Shown here: positions 34,267 to 41,414 of the stretch, in pieces
How positions within the stretch are numbered: position 1 is the stretch's first letter
Layout of the letters: every line of letters begins with the position of its first letter
Assembly (NCBI GenBank): GCA_036389255.1
Contig: DASVQI010000027.1
Location: forward strand, 62,001 to 126,000
Length of the DNA: 64,000 nucleotides
DNA from: JACVRN01 sp036389255
GTDB lineage: Bacteria; Acidobacteriota; Blastocatellia; Pyrinomonadales; Pyrinomonadaceae
Direction of reading: 5' to 3'
Program-made: the position numbers and the translations under genes
Notes under the pieces: generated by a model
What the model saw: only the letters and a program-made list of their open reading frames with translations
What the model was told of the DNA's origin: nothing
Databases searched by the model: none

Positions 34267-35088
34267 TTAGAGCCGCTCGTCCAGACAGCCTATTAAAATC
34301 TCGTTAAATTTCGAGTCGTCGCCGCCGCCGAAATGCGCGTAACGGACTATGCCACGGCGGTCAATCAAACAGAGCGTGGGCATTCCCGTTGCGCCGTAAA
34401 GCTCCTGCGTGCTCTCCGATTCGGCTACGCCAACGCGGAAGTTCAGGCCGTGCTCGTCAATGGTTTTGCGCATCAACTCAAGCTCTTCAGCCTGCGATTC
34501 AGCCGTGCCGCGATAAGCGAAGTAGTGGCGCGTGAGCGCTAGCACCTCAAGCCCGCGCTCTCTGTACTCTTCATCCAGCTTCTTCAGTTTTCCGAACATC
34601 TCGCGGCAGGGCTTGCACCACGTGGCCCAGAACTCCAGCAGCACCACGCGCCCGCGTAAGCTTGAGAGTGAAGCCGCCTCGCCTTTGAGCCAATCCTTGA
34701 CGGAAATCTCCGGCGCTTCTGTGCCGAGCAGGGCCACCTGACGCGCACGGTCGCGTATCTGTATGCGCCCGCCGGAAGCTTCGCGCTTCTGTTCGGTGGT
34801 TCCGGTCGCCTGCATTATCTGGAAAATCCTTTCGGCAAACGCGGCCCTCTCGTCCAGCACCCGGCGAGCATTCGGGACATCGTCGCTTTCAAGGTAGATT
34901 TCCGCGAGCGTCAATCCCAGCTCAATGTGAGTGCGAAACTCCACCTTGTAAGGGTTGTCTCGCGCATCCTTAAGCGCTGCTTCCAGCTCGACGGCAGCCG
35001 CCCCCGAAGCGTCTTCCGCGAGCAGAGCGCGGGCGCGCCGCAACCTGTCTTCTACCTTTTCCTGCAAGCTCTCCGCCAGAGTATCCAT
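34267..35088 (-). CDS. Cytoplasmic TlpA-like thioredoxin with helical N-domain, copy 2
   Basis: A 273-residue paralogue of 30121-30972. A helical N-terminal domain (about 8-100; DRLRRARALLAEDASGAAAV, IELGLTLAEIYLESDDVPNA) precedes a redoxin domain with WCKPC and ATGMPTLCLIDRRG. There is no signal peptide. AAGGA lies eight bases upstream of the start. It starts 11 bases after the STAS gene, so the two are cotranscribed, and it heads the second TlpA-peptide-exporter cassette. A role in keeping precursor thiols reduced or forming disulfides is inferred from position only. Confidence 0.87.
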   Translation of the reverse strand: MDTLAESLQEKVEDRLRRARALLAEDASGAAAVELEAALKDARDNPYKVEFRTHIELGLTLAEIYLESDDVPNARRVLDERAAFAERIFQIMQATGTTEQKREASGGRIQIRDRARQVALLGTEAPEISVKDWLKGEAASLSSLRGRVVLLEFWATWCKPCREMFGKLKKLDEEYRERGLEVLALTRHYFAYRGTAESQAEELELMRKTIDEHGLNFRVGVAESESTQELYGATGMPTLCLIDRRGIVRYAHFGGGDDSKFNEILIGCLDERL

Positions 35089-35099
35089 TCAAATAATCC

Positions 35100-35453
35100 T
35101 TATCCCTGCTGCTTTATAGCCGCCTCGTCCGTGTCGAAGACCTCAAAGGCTTTGAGCACGTTGGTCATCTTCATCAGGCCGCGAATCTGCTGCGGGATGC
35201 TGGTGAGCCTTAAAACAGCGTCTTGCCGCGTGGCTGTTACCAGACATGTCACAAGCTCTCCTATGCCGCTTGAGTCAACGCGGCGGCACTCTTTGAGATT
35301 CACAAGCAAGAGACGACGACCGGCCTCAAGGCTTTTGCGTACAACTTCCAGCAGCGTCTCCGTGCCGCTTCCGGCCGTCAGTTCGCCTACAATGTCAATG
35401 ACATGCGCCCCGTCAAGCTCTCGCTCTCGAAGCTCCAGTTTTTTCATCATCAT
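35100..35453 (-). CDS. STAS-domain anti-anti-sigma factor-like protein
   Basis: A 117-residue single STAS domain (VIDIVGELTAGSGTETLLEV, LLLVNLKECRRVDSSGIGEL). The phosphorylatable serine position of SpoIIAA and RsbV is present in DSSGIG. Such proteins bind an anti-sigma kinase when dephosphorylated and so release a sigma factor. It is first in the leftward array and probably cotranscribed with thioredoxin 2, which could tie the peptide system to stress signalling. No kinase gene is adjacent. A SpoIIE phosphatase lies far upstream at 13632-14933. Confidence 0.87.
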   Translation of the reverse strand: MMMKKLELRERELDGAHVIDIVGELTAGSGTETLLEVVRKSLEAGRRLLLVNLKECRRVDSSGIGELVTCLVTATRQDAVLRLTSIPQQIRGLMKMTNVLKAFEVFDTDEAAIKQQG

Positions 35454-35756
35454 GGCTTGCCGCTTTCTGCCTCTTAAAGTTTCAAGTAGAGCTACGGCTT
35501 TCTGTGCTCATACGGTTCTCTTTTTGAGCGAGGGCGCTAAATATACTCGAATTGAGTGAACGACCGCCAGCCGTGGAAAGTTCGATACCCGCAAACGTCA
35601 GACCCGGCTTGACGACCCTTTCTGCCGGTTCGTAGAATAGTCTCATAGTCTCCAGCAGAAAATTTATCCAAGCCGCCGGGAGCCAGCCCCGGGTTCTCTG
35701 TGCGAGTGTGGGCCGTAGATGCTATTTGAGGAACAGCTTAATCGAAGGAGATGAAT
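35454..35756 (+). promoter_or_regulatory. Divergent intergenic region with a promoter for the rightward gene
   Basis: TTGACG (35609-35614), 18 bases and TAGAAT (35633-35638) fit a sigma70 promoter for the gene at 35757, leaving a leader of about 110 bases. No equally clear promoter is seen for the STAS gene in the other direction. Confidence 0.5.
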
Positions 35757-36185
35757 ATGAGCACCCCTTATAATCCGCAGGACGAGCCGAACGAGCCGAT
35801 TGATGACCTGATACTTCGTGAAGACGACCCGGCGGAAGGAGACCGCACGCGCGTCTCATCGAGCGTGCGCGAGATGGCATCACGCATCCCCGAATCCTTA
35901 AGCGCCATCGGACGCGACATCAGCCGCACAATAGAGCGCGCCATGTCGGCCAAAGACGACTACGTAGTCGCCGTCAAGGTTTCGCACGAGGCGCAGGACA
36001 AGCTGGAACAGCTTGTACAGGCGGGCGTCTTTCGCAGCCGCGCGGAGGCTGCCGCCTACCTGATTGACGAAGGCATCAAGACGCAATCCGCCCTCTTCGA
36101 CCGCGTGCAACAGAAGCTCTCCGAGATAGAGCGCCTGCGAGCAGAGCTGCGCGGCATGATTAGCACTGAAGAAAAAGAGGTCTAG
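35757..36185 (+). CDS. Ribbon-helix-helix-like protein (142 aa)
   Basis: A 142-residue protein. The N-terminal 70 residues are acidic and look disordered, then VVAVKVSHEAQDKLEQLVQAGVF and SRAEAAAYLIDEGIK resemble a ribbon-helix-helix DNA-binding unit, and a C-terminal coiled coil (KLSEIERLRAELRGM) follows. AAGGAG abuts the first ATG at 35751, so the in-frame ATG at 35757 with normal spacing is chosen. A DNA-binding regulator is possible but unproven. A 24-bp hairpin starts at the base after its stop codon. Confidence 0.7.
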   Translation: MSTPYNPQDEPNEPIDDLILREDDPAEGDRTRVSSSVREMASRIPESLSAIGRDISRTIERAMSAKDDYVVAVKVSHEAQDKLEQLVQAGVFRSRAEAAAYLIDEGIKTQSALFDRVQQKLSEIERLRAELRGMISTEEKEV

Positions 36186-36265
36186 AGAGTCTGGAGAGTC
36201 CGGAGAGTCTATAGAGAAGAACGTTTTGACTCTCCGGACTCTCCAGACTCTCCAGACTCTCCAGA
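36186..36265. repeat. GAGAGTCC-family hairpin
   Basis: A 24-base left arm (36186-36209, made of AGAGTCTGG and AGAGTCCGG units) pairs perfectly with 36228-36251, and two more TCCAGACTC units follow. It begins directly after the stop codon at 36183-36185 and may end transcription, although no U-tract follows. The same units appear inside murB at 62598-62695. Confidence 0.85.
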
Positions 36266-36388
36266 CTTACTCTTTATTCCCCCACGTAAAAACAGTTGTC
36301 GGACGAGTGCTCTTTACGGCTGGTGGCCGGGCCACGGTCGCGGAAAAGAAGTGCGCTTCAGGTATCAAACTTATCTAGGAAGGTTTTG

Positions 36389-37984
36389 ATGAAACGGCTG
36401 CTACATCAATCTACTGCGACAATTCTCATGCTGGCTTCAGCCTCTTTCGCGCTCGCCCAAACGGGCGGCGCTGGCAGAGCGGGAGCGGGCAACAATAATC
36501 AATCGAGGTCAAACGTGTCGAATCAATCAAGGATTCCGCCGACTCCCATAGAACAGTTCACGCTGAAGAATGGCCTGCGCGTAGTCTTTAACCGTGACAG
36601 TGCGATTCCGGTCGTATCCGTCGCCGTCTACTACAACGCGGGCTCGCGCAATGAGAAGCAGGGGCGAACGGGTTTCGCGCATCTCTTCGAGCACATGATG
36701 TTTCAGGGCTCCGAGAACGTGCCGAAGGCCGCGCATTTCCAGTTCATCTCGAACGCAGGCGGCGACATGAACGGCAACACCACGACCGAGCGCACAGCCT
36801 ATTTCCAGACGCTTCCCGCCAACCAGTTGCCGCTGGCAATCTGGCTGGAGTCCGACCGCATGCGCTCACTGGCAGTGACGAAGGAGAATCTGGATAACCA
36901 GCGAAAGGCCGTGCAGGAAGAGAAGCGCATGCGCTATGACAATCAGCCGTACCTCAACGGCCTGCTGCGCATCAACGAGATGATTTTCAAGAACTTCTCG
37001 AACTCGCACTCGACCATAGGCTCAATGGAGGACTTGGACGCGGCGAGCGTAGAGGACGTGCAGGAGTTCTTTCGCATCTACTACGCGCCGAACAACGCCG
37101 TGCTGGTGCTGTCAGGCGATTTTGAGCCGCGCGAGGCACGCGCTCTGGTCGAAAAGTATTTCGGCACTATCCCAAGACAGCCTGACCCGCCGATGCCCGA
37201 AGTCTCGGAGCCGGACGCCGTAGCCGTCAAGCAGGACACCTACAACGACAGGTTCGCTCAGATTCCGGCATTCATTCTCGGCTGGAAGGTTCCGGCGCGT
37301 CGCACCGCCGATTTCTACGCGCTACAGCTCGCGGGCGACCTGCTCTTCGAGGGCGAAAGCTCCCGCCTCTATCAGAAGATGGTCAAGGGCGAAGAGTCCG
37401 TCCTGACGGTTCAGGGATTTTTCGGAGAGCGGCGCGGCCCTTCTTCCATGTACATCTTCGCGCTGCCCAAGCCGGGCAAAGACCCCGTTCAGGTTAAGCA
37501 GACCGTGATGAACGAGATTAAGCGGCTGGCGACCGAAGGGCCTACGGCTGAAGAGATGGAGAAGTTGCGCAACGGCCTGCTCAACGACGCCGTGCGCGGT
37601 CGTCAATCATCCCTCTACCGCGCTCAGCAGATAGCCGAATACACGCTCTACGATAACGACCCGAACCTTTTCAATACGGAGCTTGACCGCTATTTGGCCG
37701 TCACGGCCGAGCAGATTAAGCAGGCCGTCAAGCGCTTTCTTGATACGGACAACTTCGCTGACCTAAGCATCGTGCCCGCCGGAGCAGCAGGCACACGCTC
37801 GACCGGGCCACAGTCCACACAGCAGCCGCAGCCGGGCGCTCCGCCGCCGACCGTGCCGGATAAGCCAAAGCCAACGCAGCCTGCGCAGCCGACGACGCCC
37901 GTTCAACCCGGACAGACCACCGGGCAGCCGCAGCAGCCCACGGACAAGCCCACACCGCCTCAGACAGGCACGGGACGCCCGTGA
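36389..37984 (+). CDS. M16 zinc peptidase, catalytic member of a pair
   Basis: A 531-residue exported peptidase (signal peptide MKRLLHQSTATILMLASASF...ALAQ). The inverted zinc motif HLFEH is in FAHLFEHMMFQG, and a downstream acidic ligand region (NTTTERTAYFQ) fits family M16. The second half is an inactive M16 repeat (EDVQEFFRIYYAPNNAVLVLSGD, MEKLRNGLLNDAVRGRQSS). The last 70 residues are a Pro/Gln/Thr-rich tail. AGGAAGG sets the start at 36389 over an upstream in-frame ATG. Its stop overlaps the upstream-most possible start of the next M16 gene. Pairs like this work as heterodimeric processing peptidases. Confidence 0.9.
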   Translation: MKRLLHQSTATILMLASASFALAQTGGAGRAGAGNNNQSRSNVSNQSRIPPTPIEQFTLKNGLRVVFNRDSAIPVVSVAVYYNAGSRNEKQGRTGFAHLFEHMMFQGSENVPKAAHFQFISNAGGDMNGNTTTERTAYFQTLPANQLPLAIWLESDRMRSLAVTKENLDNQRKAVQEEKRMRYDNQPYLNGLLRINEMIFKNFSNSHSTIGSMEDLDAASVEDVQEFFRIYYAPNNAVLVLSGDFEPREARALVEKYFGTIPRQPDPPMPEVSEPDAVAVKQDTYNDRFAQIPAFILGWKVPARRTADFYALQLAGDLLFEGESSRLYQKMVKGEESVLTVQGFFGERRGPSSMYIFALPKPGKDPVQVKQTVMNEIKRLATEGPTAEEMEKLRNGLLNDAVRGRQSSLYRAQQIAEYTLYDNDPNLFNTELDRYLAVTAEQIKQAVKRFLDTDNFADLSIVPAGAAGTRSTGPQSTQQPQPGAPPPTVPDKPKPTQPAQPTTPVQPGQTTGQPQQPTDKPTPPQTGTGRP

Positions 37985-38019
37985 TTTCAAGGCCCAAGGA
38001 GAAAGAGAATTCCAGAGCT

Positions 38020-39876
38020 ATGCTTCAGACAACGACTAAACTAATCCTGAGCGCGGCGCTCATTTTAAGCGGCGCACTACAGCTTTCAGCTTACGCGCAG
38101 ACAAACCCGCAGCAGCAGCAAGGTATGAAACAGACAGAAGACTTCCGCAGGCAAGCCCCGCCGCCACTGGCGGCCCGGCCGCTCAACATTCCGAAGCCGT
38201 TCGAGACGACTCTCGCAAACGGCCTACAGGTGGTCATAGTCGAAGACCCGCGCCTGCCGCTCGTCAGCTACAGGCTGGCCCTGCGCGCGGGCGACGCGAA
38301 CGACCCGGCGGACATGCCCGGCCTGCTGGACATGGTCACGGGCCTGCTCAGTGAAGGAACGACCAAGCGCACCAGCAAGCAGATTGCAGACGAGGTGGCG
38401 CGTTACGGCGCTACGTTGACGGCCGGGGCGAACGCCGACTACTCGACCGTGGCCGCGAGCGCTCTCTCGACCTACGGCAACGAGATTCTGGACTTGCTTG
38501 CGGACATAGTGCTCAATCCCACGTTCCCTGAATCAGAGGTCAATCTGGCGCAGCAGAACGCGCTTCAGGGATTGCAACAGCAGCGCTCGCAGCCCGGCTT
38601 TCTCGCCAACGAAAGAATGGCGCAGGTTCTCTTCGGCCAGCATCCTTACAGCGTAGTCTCGGCCACGCCTGAATCCATCAAGGCCATGACGCACGATAGG
38701 CTCCTGTCGTTTCATCGCTCCATGTTCATTCCGAACAACTCCGTGCTTATCATAGTGGGCGATGTCCGGCGCGACGAAGTATTGCGCAGAGTCAACGACC
38801 TTTTCGGCAAATGGACAAAGGGGCAGACCGACACGCGCCAGTTTCCGCAGCCTCCGGCGCGCACGGCCCGCGCGCTCTACATAGTTGACCGCCCCGGCTC
38901 AGCCCAATCCAACATAGTCATAGCCAACCCGGCTATTAACCGCGCGAGCGCCGACTACTTTCCCATGCTACTGATGAACGTGGTGCTTGGAGCAAACGCT
39001 TCCTCCCGCCTCTTCATGAACCTGCGCGAGCAGAAGGGCTACACCTACGGGGCCTACTCGGAACTGGATACGCGCAGGCTCGCGGGCTCTTTCCGCGAGA
39101 CGGCCGAGGTACGCGCGCCTGTCACGGGCGCTTCGCTCAAGGAGTTCTTCTACGAGCTTGGCCGCATACGCGACGAGGTTGTCTCCGATAAAGAGATTAG
39201 AGACGCGAAGTCGTTTTTGACCGGCGTCTTCCCGCTTCAGATAGAGACGCAGGAAGGGCTGATTAATCGTCTCGTGCAGATTAAGATGTACGACCTTCCG
39301 GCTGACTACCTGCAAACCTACCGCGACCGCATCAACGCGGTCACGGCCTCCGACATACAGAGGGTCGCGCGCCAGTACGTACAGCCGGACAAGGCCGCAA
39401 TCGTCATAGTAGGCGACGCCGCAGCCATCATGGAGCAGGTCAAGCCCTACGCTCAGACTGTTGAGGTTTACGACATAAGCGGCAAACGCAAAGAGACGCC
39501 TGCGCCGAGCACGGCCGGCACGACCGTCTCAGCCAACACAGCGACGAGCTCGAATGCCGCCGCAGCCAACCTGATAGGCAAGTGGGACATACAGATTACA
39601 GCGCCCAACGGGGCCAGCATGCCCGCCACGCTGACTGTCAATCAGGAGAACGGTAGATTGACCGGCAAGGTTAGCGGCCAGTTCGGTGACGCAGACCTGA
39701 CGGACGTGACCGTCAACGGCAACAACTTCGACTCAAACCTGAACCTCAGCTTGGGCGGGCAGACCGTGGGCGGCAAGGTTTCAGGCAGCACGACCAGCGA
39801 CCAGATGGAGGGGACAATCAACATAAACATCCCCAACGTCGCCCCGCTTCCCTTCAAAGGCTCACGCTCGAAGTAA
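38020..39876 (+). CDS. M16 peptidase-like partner without zinc motif
   Basis: A 618-residue exported protein (signal peptide in LQTTTKLILSAALILSGALQ). Both M16 halves are present (LANGLQVVIVEDPRLPLVSY, GLLDMVTGLLSEGTTKRT; LPADYLQTYRDRINAVTASD), but the position of HxxEH reads GLLDMVTGLL, so it cannot bind zinc there. The C-terminal 90 residues are an added beta domain (LIGKWDIQITAPNGASMPAT, GQFGDADLTDVTVNG). The ATG at 38020 is chosen because the signal peptide follows it; a GTG at 37981 overlapping the previous stop is an alternative. It is likely the regulatory subunit of the peptidase pair. Confidence 0.87.
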   Translation: MLQTTTKLILSAALILSGALQLSAYAQTNPQQQQGMKQTEDFRRQAPPPLAARPLNIPKPFETTLANGLQVVIVEDPRLPLVSYRLALRAGDANDPADMPGLLDMVTGLLSEGTTKRTSKQIADEVARYGATLTAGANADYSTVAASALSTYGNEILDLLADIVLNPTFPESEVNLAQQNALQGLQQQRSQPGFLANERMAQVLFGQHPYSVVSATPESIKAMTHDRLLSFHRSMFIPNNSVLIIVGDVRRDEVLRRVNDLFGKWTKGQTDTRQFPQPPARTARALYIVDRPGSAQSNIVIANPAINRASADYFPMLLMNVVLGANASSRLFMNLREQKGYTYGAYSELDTRRLAGSFRETAEVRAPVTGASLKEFFYELGRIRDEVVSDKEIRDAKSFLTGVFPLQIETQEGLINRLVQIKMYDLPADYLQTYRDRINAVTASDIQRVARQYVQPDKAAIVIVGDAAAIMEQVKPYAQTVEVYDISGKRKETPAPSTAGTTVSANTATSSNAAAANLIGKWDIQITAPNGASMPATLTVNQENGRLTGKVSGQFGDADLTDVTVNGNNFDSNLNLSLGGQTVGGKVSGSTTSDQMEGTININIPNVAPLPFKGSRSK

Positions 39877-39879
39877 GAC

Positions 39880-39976
39880 AAAAGGGAAGAGAAAGAAGCA
39901 CGCGCGTTTCTTTCTCTTCCCTTTTTACTTTGTCTCTAAAAAAATCCGCCCGGCATTGGCTCAAAACGCCGGGCGG
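39880..39976. terminator. Back-to-back terminators
   Basis: For the plus-strand M16 genes, perfect 18-bp arms (39880-39897, 39908-39925; AAAAGGGAAGAGAAAGAA and complement) with a T-rich end. For the minus-strand gene at 40085, GC-rich arms (CCGCCCGGC 39946-39954, GCCGGGCGG 39968-39976) followed by a T-run on the minus strand (complement of 39938-39945). Confidence 0.88.
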
Positions 39977-40084
39977 TGAATCACAGGAGGAATCGAACGT
40001 TACCCTGCCGCTTTTCCCCTTTAGCGGTCTTTTAGGAGTAACCTTGCCGTTTTCTTCGATGTCTTTTGTAACAACTATGGTTGC

Positions 40085-41077
40085 TTATTTTTCATAGTTG
40101 AGCACGATTCCGTCGCCGCCCACGGCCCAGCCCCACTTTTTCTCCATAAACAGGGCGTAAAGGTTCTCTTTCGTGTGGCTTTCCTGCCGCACCCATGTAC
40201 GGCCCCCGTCCTCCGAGCGCAGAATGACGCCGCCGCGCCCTACAATCCAACCCTGCTCTTCATCAACGAAAGTCACGCTCAGCAGCGTCGAGCGCACAGG
40301 CACAGAGACGGCAGACCACGTTTCGCCGCCGTCCGTCGTACGCAAGACGGTTCCGCGCTCGCCCACGGCCCAGCCCACTCGCTCGTTGCGAAAATCAACG
40401 TGATAGAGCGTGACTCCGGTGCCCGAAGCCTGCTTCGTCCAAGTCTGCCCGCCGTCTCTGGTAAAAAGAATGGTGCCGCCCGCACCTACTACCCAGCCGC
40501 GCTCGTCGGAAGTGAAATCCAGATGAATCAAGTCCTCGCGCACGGGCACAAGCTGCTTCACCCATGAAGCGCCGCCGTCGTTCGTATGAATAATCAGGCT
40601 TTCGACTATAACGTCGCGTCGGCTGGCGCTGCCTACGACCCAGCCCTTTCGTTTGCCGGAAAAGCGTATGCTGTAAAACTCGGCCATCGCGCCGCCGAAT
40701 TCGCTCGCCTGAAACTCCCGCAGCTCGCGCCACGTCTCACCGGCGTCATCAGTGCCGAAGATGTGGTTCCCGGCGAGCAGGTAGCCGTCCGTCTTGTCAC
40801 GAAAGTATATGTCGTTGATGGGGTCGGTCGTGCCGACGCTCTGCGAAGACCAGGTGCGCCCCGCGTCCTTCGTGCGGCTCAGGAACCCGCCGTCGCCTGC
40901 TATCCAACCGCGCTTTGCATCCGCGAAGAAGATAGCGTTCAAATCCCTGCCTTTCTGCCCGCGACGAGCAGCCGTCCAGCCAGTACTCTGCGCGGCCACG
41001 CAGACAGCAGCCAAAACCACCAGTAGAAACAGCGCATAAAATCTTCGCGCCGGAAATTTACTCCTAATCAAGAGCAT
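40085..41077 (-). CDS. Ycf48-like beta-propeller protein
   Basis: A 330-residue exported protein (hydrophobic leader ALFLLVVLAAVCVAAQ). It consists of about seven repeats of the type GWxVGxxGTIxxTxDGGxTW (GWVVGAGGTILFTRDGGQTW, GWAVGERGTVLRTTDGGETW, GWIVGRGGVILRSEDGGRTW), which build a BNR/Asp-box propeller. Ycf48/HCF136 helps photosystem II assembly in phototrophs, but the fold is widespread in non-phototrophs where the role is unknown. It is probably periplasmic. It is a single-gene unit with its own terminator. Confidence 0.87.
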   Translation of the reverse strand: MLLIRSKFPARRFYALFLLVVLAAVCVAAQSTGWTAARRGQKGRDLNAIFFADAKRGWIAGDGGFLSRTKDAGRTWSSQSVGTTDPINDIYFRDKTDGYLLAGNHIFGTDDAGETWRELREFQASEFGGAMAEFYSIRFSGKRKGWVVGSASRRDVIVESLIIHTNDGGASWVKQLVPVREDLIHLDFTSDERGWVVGAGGTILFTRDGGQTWTKQASGTGVTLYHVDFRNERVGWAVGERGTVLRTTDGGETWSAVSVPVRSTLLSVTFVDEEQGWIVGRGGVILRSEDGGRTWVRQESHTKENLYALFMEKKWGWAVGGDGIVLNYEK

Positions 41078-41414
41078 TCAATCAACTCCAGTTCTTTTCT
41101 CTCTCACGCACACTTATACAGAGCAGCCGGGCGCGAGGCTCAGGTTTAGACTTTATTTGAAGATAACACGGAAGCTATTTATTCTTCCCCGACCCGATTA
41201 ACGCAACGCTTTTGGATGAACTCTGCTCTACGCATTTTAGAGACAAACGGTTCGATTCAAAAGCGCTCAAACGCTCTCATTAATTTTCACCACCCGAAGC
41301 GGGCGCGGGATTGAAAAGAGTAAGGGCCGCGAGTCTCAAGTTTGTTGAGACTCGCGGCCCTGCCGAGGTAGGGGCGGAGAAGCGGTTCCCCTACAGGGTT
41401 GAAGCTCCGGCCCG
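41078..41414 (-). terminator. 337-base gap with a 17-bp terminator
   Basis: The arms AGGGCCGCGAGTCTCAA (41323-41339) and 41345-41361 are perfect with a 5-base loop, and T-rich sequence follows on the minus strand, so this ends the VIT-VWA gene. The rest of the gap, which should hold the promoter of the propeller gene, shows nothing clear. Confidence 0.85.

Noticed and set aside
36186..36265. GAGAGTCC array as a CRISPR or tandem-repeat array
   Set aside because: The units are about 9 bases, in inverted order and without spacers.
40085..41077. Ycf48-like protein as a sign of phototrophy
   Set aside because: The propeller family is widespread in non-phototrophs and no photosynthesis genes are in the window.
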